Assembly (NCBI GenBank): GCA_027405735.1
Contig: JAPEHQ010000014.1
Location: 620,001-684,000, forward strand
Length of the DNA: 64,000 bases
Direction of reading: 5' to 3'
Source of the DNA: Mucor racemosus
Lineage: Eukaryota; Mucoromycota; Mucoromycetes; Mucorales; Mucoraceae
This document shows, in pieces, positions 23,809 through 34,803 of the stretch. Under the pieces are notes generated by a model. That model made no database searches and was not told the DNA's origin. It saw only the letters and a program-made list of their open reading frames with translations. Position numbers and translations under genes: made by a program. Each line of letters opens with the position of its first letter. The stretch's first letter is position 1.

Positions 23809-25881
23809 CACTACGGCCGACCTGTGCTGCATAAGATAATTTCGCTGTGCCCAAGTGGGCTGCACACTATAGCAGCCTGAGCTGTTGTGTCCACTGAATA
23901 TGGTTAAAAAGATAACAAGATGCACATGGACACAACAAAAGAAACGGCACATTAGCACAACGCTCAGCCTGTATGTGCAGAATTATAGGTTCTATCCATA
24001 TGCATGACATTAATCCTATGTGTGCATAATAGTAGAATTGCCCATAAGCATATTATTATCCCTATTTGTGCATAATAATAAAATCTGACCATGAGCATAA
24101 TGAGCTGATCGTATGGGCACAAATTGGTTTGTACATGAGCATCGTGTCGTTCTCAAAATTTCATTGCATCTTTTACTGGAATGGGTTTTCAAATTACATT
24201 TGTTTTTATTAATATAGATTATAGATAATACAATTCAATTTGTTGTTGATGTAGAGCAATACATGCAAGAGCCGATGTATTTACGATTATCATCATTTGT
24301 AAATATGTTTACAATAGCTTTAATGTTTACGGCAACAATGGTTTTTACTCGAGCATAAACTTAAATAATACTTACAGATTAAATTTATATGCAAGCCAAA
24401 TCTAAGATTATATGTGCTACTTTATCACATATATAATTTAAACAAATTAACCTTCTTCAAACTTACAATTTTAGTTTACGATTGTCAGTTATAAAAAGGT
24501 TTGTTTTCAATCATAGCAACGATCAAAACTATGGTTATTAGGCAAGACATCAGATTACTCTTTTTTTATTTTTTTTTCTATATCATTTCAAATTTTATTA
24601 CTTTTCTGGAACATTTCGTGGGTTTGTAGCTAGTTCTAGCTTTTCATTGATTAGATATAAATTTTATTGCCTTTGATTTTATCTAGCAATCAAGAAATAC
24701 GTCCAATAATGCAGTTAAATGAAAACATCAGCCTTTAATGTAGACTGCTACCTATATTAAAAATATTAATCGCTTGCGTTAGCATGCGTATTCACATAAA
24801 AGAAAATAATATCAGCTTGATAGTCTGATATGCCTTATCAAACGATGAATATATCCTTGGGATATGAAAAAAAAAGAAAAACAACACACGTAGAAAAGGA
24901 TTTTCAAGGCTTTACATTATTTAGCGCATTTAAAACCTGATAAATTGCACATTTCAGCCAATGTACAAGCAACGTTACAACGCCTGAACTATAAACTAAG
25001 CAAAATAGACAATATCTGTTACAATAATAGAACATAAAATTTTCTACTAGAAACCCCGTCTGTCATATCATACAACATCCATTAAAAATTGCAAAAACGA
25101 GCCCGTTGAGCAACGTTGTCATTGAACATAGCAAGATCGAAGGGCTAAGTCTCCGATACTATGGTATATCTAAGTTTTAAATAAAAAGGCGTTTTTTTTT
25201 TTTACTTTTCTTATATTTAACCATGTACGGTCTGAAAATTCAGTTTTTGTAGCGGACATTTTTGGGGCTCATTTTATCCTTACCAACACTCATGATTTTG
25301 ATCAAAAAATAGAAAAATCAAATTTTGATACCAAAATCAACGTTTAAATGTACTACATGGTGAGAGAGAATTGTAGCCATGACTAATACGCATTTTATAA
25401 AAGCTTAATATTAAATGTTAAGTAGTGAAGCTTTGTACTTTTTGCCCAAAAACGGTTTTTTGAATAAAGGATTTTCATGTAATATTTTGCAATAAAAATG
25501 TTTATTATTTTTTATTGAACAGATAGAGCGTTAAATTCTGTATATGTGTATATTTTTTGTTTTTATAATTGGTAGTATAATTAACTCTAGATTTGCAAAA
25601 TCAGAAAAGAAAAATTAAAAAATGTCAAAATTGATGATCTGGACAAGAATAATTTTCGAAATCAATATTCCGCTTATAAGCCATGTAAGACTTAAAAATA
25701 AGTGATTTTATAATACTTGGGAACTTTTTCAAGGATTTACGATGCTGTACCCACTTGATTCAAGCTTATTGCTGTAAATCTTTATACGTGCTAATATTGT
25801 GTGGTAGTTTATTTGATTATAGTATAGTCTTACTTTATAATTATTGCACTAGAGGTGATTTACATTAAAGTTTAGTCTTAC

Positions 25882-26116
25882 TTCTCCAATATCATAAACA
25901 TAAACAACATGTCCATCACTGGAACCTAATGCCGCCTTTTTAGATTCTTGACTCTTTGTCACAAGCCAATTTATTCAATGCTTTGCCAGAGCCAACTTAT
26001 TAAGTACTTACAAATAGTTCCTCCGTATTTTCATTCAGATTCCATAAATTAAATTGACTGGTTCCATCTGCAGTAGTATCAAACGTATCATTAGTCCGCC
26101 TTATGATAAATGTCAA
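25882..26116 (-). pseudogene. Captured dynein intermediate chain exons (left arm copy)
   Basis: Read on the minus strand, the mirror image of 37055-37289. The first exon encodes TADGTSQFNLWNLNENTEEL and ends at a GTAAGT donor. The second is damaged by an insertion that creates a stop and a frame change before GSSDGH. The pattern DG....FDLWNLN.DTE, then LN.+.W....AIG...G.V.VYD, is the penultimate to last WD40 repeat of cytoplasmic dynein intermediate chain. Non-functional. Confidence 0.65.
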
Positions 26117-27424
26117 TCTAAAATCAGAAACATCCCATTTCCATTGTTAGAAGCTATGAAATGCTTGATTTTTAATAATACAGCAATTAAATAAAGAAAC
26201 AAGACGATACTAATAGAATATGGTGAGTATTTAGCATCTAAGTAGGTTTGATGATGAAGTATGTGTTTAAATTCTTTTGAAACCCCTGAGGCAAACACAA
26301 CTACTTCTTGGCCTTGTAATTTCTATCCATCAAAATGTTGCGATTTCTACTACATAATGAATGCACCTTTCATCAATCTTGACCTCGGTACTGTATACAT
26401 TGGGTATCAGTTTTTTAGCATTGTATTTTGTCTGATTCATTAATATCCGGTCATATTGAACGATAGTGAGCTAAACTATAATTTACTATTATACTGTTGG
26501 TAATTTTTTGTTATTGTTACATTAAAAACGTGATCCTACTATTTATTATTATTATCATTGGTTATAGTTGTTAAACTAATTGGTACAGTATATCTTATTA
26601 CCATTTCGCATTATTGGTAGAATTTATACAATTGATATCTGCATTTAACACTGGTGGATTGGAAAGTTGGTGTCTGCTTTTAGTTTTATTAATAATGTTT
26701 ATTTAATTTTCCAGTATAATTATAGGTGTTTATACTTCTATAAACTGAATTTCCAACTGCAACTGCATCCGTTGAATATCACTTGCGTTTTTATGCGTTG
26801 TAGCTGATGTCATACTAACTCCCATTTTAGTAAAGATTCCTTTACATCCATCCATATTCAATTTTTCTGTTATGCAGCTTAATATTAATTTACTAACGTT
26901 GAGTTTTGTTTATATCTCCATTAAAAACACACATTCTCTAGACGAAATCAGCTACCAATTTCTGGAAAGCTCTACTATTATTTCCAAAACGAAAAGATAC
27001 ATCTTAATTTGCTGCATTTCCCAAAATAATAGTGAAACACTGTAACTAATTTTCAGTGAATACGCAGGGAATACGCATGGTAAAACGAACATATTACCTT
27101 ACAGCGGAATTCGGTGTAGTAATACGCTCATATTACAATGGTGAAACTCGCATTTTGCATGCATACTCCAAAGTTTTATTCAAGATTATATACTTTCTAT
27201 GGGTTCTCTATATTCCTGAATCCTTTTTTATATGCTTATCTGGAAAATGTTATGATTATATTACAATGTTCTTAACTTTTTTTCATTGCTTACATAATTT
27301 TCTCTATACTAAAAAAAATATGGACATATTGCCGGCAGGGAAAACGAGGAGTTACCGACTTTAATTGCAGTGAAAAACTGACAAATACATGTTCACATGT
27401 ATGGGGATTAAAATTGTAGACCAA

Positions 27425-27598
27425 AGGTGAGTGATAAGCTTAACGGGCAGCGCATGCGCTACAAATTGAGTGCGACACACATATTTGTTAGTTCAAACCT
27501 GCCAAAGGGGAAGCCCTTTGGTATTAGGATATGAATTTCGAAAGAAAATCTCCGATGACCTTGCTTCTCATCGAATATGATCCCCCTTTTTTTTTCTT
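27425..27598 (+). repeat. tRNA-like (SINE-like) segment with A and B boxes, left arm
   Basis: TAAGCTTAACGGGC resembles a pol III A box. AGTTCAAACCT, about 50 bp downstream, resembles a B box, and a T-run terminator lies near 27588-27597. A clean cloverleaf cannot be folded: the anticodon arm has an 8-nt loop and the acceptor strands do not pair. So it is a degenerate tRNA or tRNA-derived SINE at best. The identical segment is mirrored at about 35573-35746. Confidence 0.35.
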
Positions 27599-29276
27599 AA
27601 TAAATTTTGCATAAGTCTAGCAAATTTTTTCCTTTTTTATTAATGCATATGATATGCATACTATGTAGTAAATTTGGCTGGAAAAACCCTGCTCGGCACC
27701 AATACTACCAGTATCTATAAATCATTGTACGTTGAGCCAGTTTGAGCAACAACCAACAAGTTGGTTACCTGCTACTTACATCTACTAAGATCAGCAAGCC
27801 CACCAATTCTTCTCAACAAATATGAATCTAAATGACCTCCCGTTGCAATGGTAAGTACTACTTCTAGCGCTGATCCACAGAATTGCAAAAGGTTTAGCTT
27901 TATCATGTATTTTCAGGTTTGATGAATAATAATTAAAAGAGAATGAGTAATGAATTAGTTCTTCAACTTTATAATAAAAACAAGATGTCGTTTATTTAGA
28001 TATAAAAGTATGGCGTTTTATATTGATTTGACATTGAGATCCTGAGTTGTAATTTAAGGTACTATTGAACCATTAGATTCGATTGATACGTAGTAATCTA
28101 TGGATTGAAATGGATCAATCATAATTTAACCGTTCTTGCAGAGCTTGTGGATTGCCTTGTTTTAATGCTGTGCTAAATGTGCTTGGATGTTAATTTAATA
28201 GCAACATGATTGATTGACCGCTGGGATAAAATAATATGGTATCATAATTGAGGTCCAAGCGTTCTTGGTAATTACTGGATAAACTTAGTACGCTAGGAGC
28301 TTCTTATATTCGATATTAAGACTTTGCACTTCAATACATGTCGTAGTCAATAGATTGTGATAAGATGCACTACGGCCGAACTATGCTCCCCGTGGGCATA
28401 GCGATCTGCACAGATGGGCAGAATAAAAAATGTTGTGCAGATCAGGCAGCCCAGATAAGCAGAGCAATGAAATCAAGGTTTTTTTAGTCGATTTATTATA
28501 ATATATCAATCCTAATACAATTAATAACGAAGATAATTTGAATGGCTTAAAGTAGATGTGAGTTACTGTGATTCAACAGAATTGTCTTATTGACGAGATA
28601 TACAGTATCAATTTGAAATTTGGGGTTTGAAAGAGTTCTGCCCATGTTCCTCTTTCGGAGACCAAATGGGAACAACGACAACAACCTGCTTGATAACACT
28701 GAAAGTACTTATGCCTTTGTAAATACCTGTTTGTAACACACAAAATCTTTTTTCTTTGCTACTCTTTCCTCAGCTCTTTTGTTTACGTTTAAAACTACAA
28801 CAAAAAGACCAGTATTTTTTTATAAACTGAAATCAGGTAACAGGTACAAGTACATGTTTTTCCTATTGTTTATTTGGAAATAAATTATTAACTGTTAACG
28901 TTAGGGCACATTATGATATCTTTCTCGAACAAAAAAAGTGTTCAGGACTTAATCATTTTGTTCCATTATCTACGTTATAATCAATGCTTTTTTTTTTGGT
29001 CTAAAGTCGATATCTACTTGTAGAAAACTGGTAATTATAAAAGTATGTATATTATTGATTTTATTTAAATAAATGAATAAAATTGTTTTAGTGTATTTAG
29101 TTTCTAAAAAGCATTTATTTCTATTTAATGGCCAACAGCTAAGAAGGGGAAACAAGATGTTGTCTTGTACAGTATATCACTACCAACTATCAAAGGTATA
29201 CCATAATTATTACTTATTAGCTTGTTATTAATAATTGGTTTTACTAATAAGTCAATTTTTATAGGTCAAAAGTAAG

Positions 29277-29380
29277 TTTGTTCTGGTAAAGGATTGAATA
29301 AATTGGCTTGGGGCAAAGAGGATAAAAAGGCGGCAATAGGTTCCAGTGATGGCCATGTTTATGTTTATGATATTCGAGAG
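29277..29380 (+). pseudogene. Captured dynein intermediate chain exon, frame intact
   Basis: An open exon encodes GKGLNKLAWGKEDKKAAIGS and SDGHVYVYDIRE and ends at a GTAAAA donor. It matches the final WD40 blade of dynein intermediate chain (LN+..W....+.AIG...G.V.VYD+.E). Only this exon is present in this element; the preceding exon seen in the outer arms is missing. No start or neighbouring coding exon is visible, so it cannot encode the full protein. Confidence 0.65.
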
Positions 29381-31837
29381 GTAAAACTAAAACTCAATGT
29401 AAACCACCTCTAATGCAACAATTATAAAATAAGACTATATTATCATCAAATAAACTACCACACAATATTAACAGGTACAAATATTTACAGTAATAAGCTT
29501 GAATCAAGTGGTTACAGCATCATTAATTCTTGAAAAAGTTCCCAAGTATTATAAAATCTCTTATTTTTAAGCCTTCCAAGGCTTATAAGCGGAATATTGA
29601 TTTCGAAAATTATTCTTGTCCAGATCATCAATTTTGACATTTTTTAATTTTTCTTTTCTGATTTTGCAAATTTAGAGGTAATTATACTACCAATTATAAA
29701 AACAAAAAATATACACATATACAGAATTTAGCGCTCTATCTGTTCAATAAAAAATAATAAACATTTTTATTGCGAAATATTACATGAAAATCCTTTAATC
29801 AAAAAACCGTTTTTGGGCCAAAAATGCTAGTTTCGATTACTTAACATTTAATATTAAGCTTTTATAAAATGCGTATTAGTCATGGCTACAATTCTCTCTC
29901 ACCATGTAGTACATTTAAACGTTGATTTTGGTATCAAAATTTGATTTTTCTATTTTTTGATCAAAATCATGAGTGTTGGTAAGGGTAAAATGAGCCCCGA
30001 AAATGTCCGCTACAAAGTCTGAATTTTCAGACCGTATGTGGTTAAATATAAGAAAAGTTAAAAAAAACGCCTTTTTATTTAAAACTTGCATATACTGTAC
30101 CATAGTATAAGAGACTTAGCCGTTCGATCGTGTTATGCTCAATTACAGCGTCGCTCTACGGGCTCGTTTTTGCAATTTTTTAATGAATGTATGATATGAC
30201 AGACGGGGTTTCTAGTAGAAAATTTTATGTTCTATTATTGTAACAGATATTGTCTATTTTTCTTAGTTTATAGTTCAGGCGTTGTAACGCTGCTTGTACA
30301 TTGGCTGAAATGTGCAATTTATCAGGGTTTTAAATGCGCTAAATAATGTAAAGCTTTGAAAATTCTTTTCTACGTGTGTTATTTCTCTCTTTTTGTTTTC
30401 ATACCCCAAGGATATATTGACCGTTTTATAAGGCATATCAGACTATCAAGCTGGTATTCTTTTCTTGTATCTGAATACTACGCATTCTAACATAAGGGAC
30501 TAATATTTTTAATATAGGTAGCAGTCTATATTAGAAAATATTATTTCCATTTAATCGCATTTTAAGATCAAATATCATCATTTACTGCTGTATTGTTGGA
30601 CGTATTTCTTGATTACCAGATCAAATCGAAGGCAATGATATTTATATCTACTCAATAAAAAGCTAGAACTGGCTACAAATCCACGAAATGTTTCAGAAAT
30701 GTGATAAATTTTTAAATAATATAGAAACAAAAAAAAAAGAATAATATAATGTATTGTCTAATAACCATAGCTTTGATCATAACTATACTTGAAAACAAAT
30801 CTTTTTACAGCTGACAATTGTAAACGAAAATAGTAAGTTTAAACAAGGTTAATTTGTATAAATTTTATACGTGATAAAGTAACATCTATAAACTTAAATT
30901 TGACTTGCATATAAATTTATGTAGTAAGTATTATTTAATTTTATGCTCAAGCAAAAACCATTGTTGCTGTTGTAAGCATTGTAGCTATAAACATATTTAC
31001 AAATTGAGTTATCATTTGAGTTTTTAAATAAAATACAATAAAAAGAGACAATAATGTATCAGCTTTTCCAACTGTATCTCATAACTAAAAGAAGTCTACC
31101 GTTTATTAAGATCTAAAAGTATGGGTCTTTTATATCTATTTACTATTTACTACTGAGATTATAATTAGAGAACCAATAGATTAATATGATAAGCATTATT
31201 TATATTGATTCAGCAAATCTGAGATGTACCGTGTTGAATTATAGCCTTAGTTGATATGTTTCATAATTAGTATTTGTCTTGTTTTTATTTAGTTTGATGA
31301 GAGCAGGTCCGTGCCCTGAGATCAATGTTTACATTAATAGCGCCGCCTATTTATATGCTGTCATAAAATGAGCTGAATGTGCTATTGAGCCACATGTAAA
31401 AATACAGTATCCGTAGTTAATACTTCCTTCCGAATTATCGGCTATACCATGAATTTGTGCAAGTCACTATCATAGCATTTGTGTATAAGATTAGGATGTA
31501 GATTTGTAGAAGGTGACATGGAATACAACACAAATGATAATAATCCTAAATATATTGGCTTTTGCATGTATTGCTTTACATCAACAACGTATTGAATTGT
31601 ATTATTGTTTATAATGTATATTAATAACAGCAAATGTAACTTAAAAACCCATTATTCCAGTAAAAAATGCAATGGGAGTCTGAGATCGTCACGATGCTCA
31701 TGTACAAACCAATTTGTTGCCCATACTATTAGCTCATTATGCTCATGGTCAGATTTTATTATTATGCACAAATAGGGATAATGATATGCTTATGGGCAAT
31801 TTTACTATTATGCATTATGCACACATGGGATTACTGT

Positions 31838-32570
31838 TGCAATGGAATTAAATACTAAAAACGCTTGATAACAATAAAACAACCTAAATTTCAAGTGTCG
31901 CTCATAAAATATGATGCCACTTGAAATGTGAACAACAATAATAAACAAACGCTTCAATTGAACACAATAACAAACGCATGCTAAAAGTATGAAATACCTT
32001 TTTGAACCATACATGTCGTGTAGATGATAGTACCCTTGATCACGGCGCAATCAATTACACAAATGATATATATATCAAAGCAGGATTCTATCCAAATCAA
32101 TAATAACAATAATAAACAAAGATATCAATTTAGTCAACTGCTTATCTATATTTAAGTTGCACTATCAATATAAATAAGATCCAAAGCATATATAAAAACT
32201 ACCCCTTAAAATCAAGGCTACATAAAATAGATATAACAATAATAAACAAAACAACCATTTCCCAAAAGTTCGATATTGTCACACTTGAAATCAATCTCTT
32301 ATGGTCAATGCTCTACATAATTTATCCCTTAAAATATTAAATCAATAACAATGTACTCAAAGCTAGAAGATTACTAAATATACATCCATTCAGGTCTAAT
32401 GGTATCCAAGTTCTCCAAATCACTATAAATACCCTCATACTTTTTCAATTATTTTAAATCTTTAGAAATCTTTTGTAGTAAAAACTTTAGCTGATTATAA
32501 TTGTATTTTTACTGCTTTTATTTTTATATTTTTTTTATTTTAGTAAATAACTTCTTCGTCATTTACTGCA
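31838..32570. mobile_element. Solo LTR (family LTR-2) inside the CACTA-like element
   Basis: This 733-bp insert begins TGCAATGG and ends TTTACTGCA, so it has TG..CA ends with short inverted TGCA(A/G)T termini. It is flanked by the perfect 5-bp duplication ACTGT (31833-31837 and 32571-32575). The surrounding subterminal sequence is continuous when the insert is removed, as judged against the other CACTA-like copies. A second copy in the opposite orientation lies at 55484-56217. Confidence 0.85.
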
Positions 32571-32747
32571 ACTGTCATGCACATGGACAGAATCTATAAT
32601 TTTGCACATACAGGATTAGCGTTGTGCTCGTGTGCAGTTTCTTTCATTGTGCCCATGTGCATCTTGTTATCTTTTTAACCATATTCAATGAGCACAACAG
32701 CTCAGGCTATAGTGTGCAGCACAAGCCGGCCGTAGTGCTTTTATATA

Positions 32748-34392
32748 CAGTGACCCCCAAAACTGTCCCAATGTTTCTTAGTTTTAAGTTTAGTATGATT
32801 TTCAGGTACAACAAATATATTTAAAGTACGACATATTTTATATATTTCGGAAGATCAATTAATTTCCTTTTATATTAAATTAAAAAAATCTTGAATTTTA
32901 TTGGTCAATTGAATTTATACCCAATTTGGGACAGTATATGCATTGGGACAGTTTTGAGAGCCATTTTTGATTTTTAGATAATCGATGATTGTAGAACCAT
33001 AATTTGCACTAGTATCTTGAACGCTTGGAAATCAGTAAATAAACACCTAATTAGGTAAAGAAAATAAAAAAGATGCATATTTCATATACAGATTCTGGTG
33101 CTTTGGCCTATTGAAAATTAATATGAAAAAACTTCAGGAGAATAAGGAAAATGATGCCATTAGTCTTTTAAACACCGGTAAATCAGTGCGCCAAGTTGCG
33201 GAAATACTGCATGTAGGTAAGCCTGTTGTGGAAAAAATTAAAAAACGGTGTTGCACAAGTTTGGGTGTGTCTAAAAGGGGTCGACTTAAATTTCTGTTTG
33301 AATCTGATGAAAGGTTTTGTGTTCGCCAAGCAACAAAAAAAGCAGTCAAAAATTCAAGTAACATTTTAAAATACTTGAGAGTAATTTCGGAGTTAATAAA
33401 AGCCCGGAAACTGTCCGAAATCGCTCCGTAGGGGGAGCATAGGAGCAATTATCAAGCCTAAAAAACCTATGCTGTCTCCGGCTAATATTAAAAGGCGTTT
33501 AGAATGGTGTCATCTTCGCAAGGATTGGACTTCCGACGAACGGAAAAGGGTGATTTTATCAGATGAGACCAACATTAATAGATTTAACTTAAATGGAAGA
33601 AGCTGGCTTTGGATTTGAGACGGTGAGAGCTTGAAATCTAATTATGTGAAGATGACCGTTATAGATGGCGGTGGGAGTGTCATATTTTGGAGGGCCATTA
33701 CGTATGCCGGAGTTCGATAGATATGCAGAATTGAGGGTACTGTGGATCGACATTTGTATAAACAAATCTTTGAAGACGATTTGGAGCGGACTTTCAATTT
33801 TACTTTGGATAAATTAGGCCTTCGTCGTGATCAGATCATTTTCCAGCATGACAATGCTCCAAAGCATACATCAAATTTAGTCAAGGAATATCTATTGGAT
33901 CAAGACTATGAAGTAATAAATTGGTCTCCGCTATCTCCTGACTTGAATCCGATCGAAAATATGTGGATCTTATTAAAGAGGAGGCTTAATGAGTAAAAAA
34001 CAGCGCCCAAATGAATCCTTGATCTTTCGGAGCGTGTAACTGAGGTTTGGTACAACACCATTAAACAGGAGGAGTGCCAAAAAGTTTTTGATAGCATGCC
34101 CAATTGTGTGAAAGTATATTTGGAAAGAAACGGCCTTTGGACGGACTATTAAATAGGATTATATTTTTTCCCGCGTAAGCTCCCAAAACTGTCCCAATGC
34201 ATATGCTGTCCCAGACAGGGTATAAATATAGCGGACCAATGAAATTCGAGATTTTTTTAATTTAATATAAAAGGAAATTAATTGATCTTCCGAAATATAT
34301 AAAATATGTCGTACTTTAAATATATTTGTTGTACCTGAAAATCATACTAAACTCAAAACTAGGAAACATTGGGACAGTTTTGGGGGTCACTG
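32748..34392 (+). mobile_element. Tc1/mariner element with ~210-bp terminal inverted repeats, TA target
   Basis: Ends are CAGTGACCCCCAAAACTGTC and its complement; the element is flanked by TA on both sides (32746-32747, 34393-34394) and is 1645 bp long. The terminal repeats extend about 210 bp, and the inner end of each carries the outer 15-mer again in inverted orientation (CATTGGGACAGTTTT). It sits about 10 bp outside the right end of the CACTA-like element. The transposase is broken. Confidence 0.92.
33123..34152 (+). pseudogene. Tc1-type DD34E transposase, frameshifted and with stops
   Basis: The N-terminal helix-turn-helix region (NTGKSVRQVAEILHVGKPVV) is in one frame, which stops at 33429-33431. 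The catalytic part resumes in another frame from about 33445. Catalytic residues are all visible: first Asp in ILSDETN, second Asp in IIFQHDNAPKHTS, Glu in LSPDLNPIENMW, with 34 residues between the second Asp and the Glu. In-frame stops lie at 33616, 33718, 33994 and 34012. The gene is therefore inactive. The start is taken at the ATG at 33123. The terminal repeats are better preserved than the gene. Confidence 0.9.
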
Positions 34393-34394
34393 TA

Positions 34395-34803
34395 TAAATC
34401 CTTTAAATTTGTGATTTTATGGACTTTTTTTGAATCCGGTTGTATCATCTTATATTTTTCAAGTTGAATCCGTTATTAGGCTAATAATGTTGTAGGTTTT
34501 ATTTATGCGTTACTTAAAATAAGCCTTTGAATAATTAATAGCAATACAGTCAAACCTTAATTATTGTATAAAATTTCGATACCTGCATCTTATAACTACT
34601 TGGAATATTTAAACAACCGCGTCCGGGCTGTCCGGTAATTTTTTCTAGAGGTTTAAAGCTTGGAAATATTGTTAGATGGCCGCTTCCGGAGATCGTTCGG
34701 ATTTTTTTTTGGAAGAGTAACCATTAGCAAAAATATGAATCATACACTATGTTGTATGTCAACAAGTACCATATATTATTACTTTCTACAGTATCAATAC
34801 ATC
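34395..34803. other. Short spacer between Tc1 element and right arm, possible pogo-like terminus
   Basis: At 34545 the sequence TACAGTCAAACCTTAATTAT resembles the start of pogo/Fot1-type Tc1-mariner elements (TA target then CAGTCAAACC). It is followed by a GC-richer GTCCGGGCTGTCCGGTAA patch. No partner end or transposase was found. Confidence 0.3.

Larger units (their letters stand above)
23809..28367 (+). mobile_element. Left inverted arm of the CACTA-like composite island
   Basis: It begins with the terminal sequence CACTACGGCCGACCTGTGCT. About 300 bp follow that are packed with short GC-containing motifs (variants of TGTGCATA, ATGGGCAC, ATGAGCAT, GTGGGC on either strand), as in CACTA subterminal arrays. 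The same sequence occurs reversed at 34804-39383. Between 24683 and 28191 the two arms differ only by rare substitutions and homopolymer lengths; outside that tract they are clearly diverged. No transposase is recognisable. Near 25880-26116 (minus sense) are decayed exons resembling dynein intermediate chain. CACTA-type assignment rests on the terminal five bases plus the subterminal array. Confidence 0.75.
28368..32737. mobile_element. Complete CACTA-like non-autonomous element with both termini
   Basis: It starts CACTACGGCCGAACTATGCT and ends with the inverse GCCGGCCGTAGTG, 4370 bp including a 738-bp later insertion (solo LTR plus duplicated target). Both ends have subterminal arrays of GTGCA/GGGCA/TGCAC motifs. 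The left 0.9 kb is unlike the other copies; the right part is the shared body in minus orientation. It contains the best-preserved captured WD40 exon (29277-29380). No transposase frame is present, so movement would depend on another copy. The three bases flanking each end (ATG and CTT) do not match, so the expected 3-bp target duplication is absent and the ends may not derive from one insertion. Confidence 0.7.

Noticed and set aside
27056..27364. 102-codon frame duplicated in both arms (also 35807-36115)
   Set aside because: Identity simply reflects the recent arm duplication. Composition is hydrophobic and AT-driven with no transposase or other motif.
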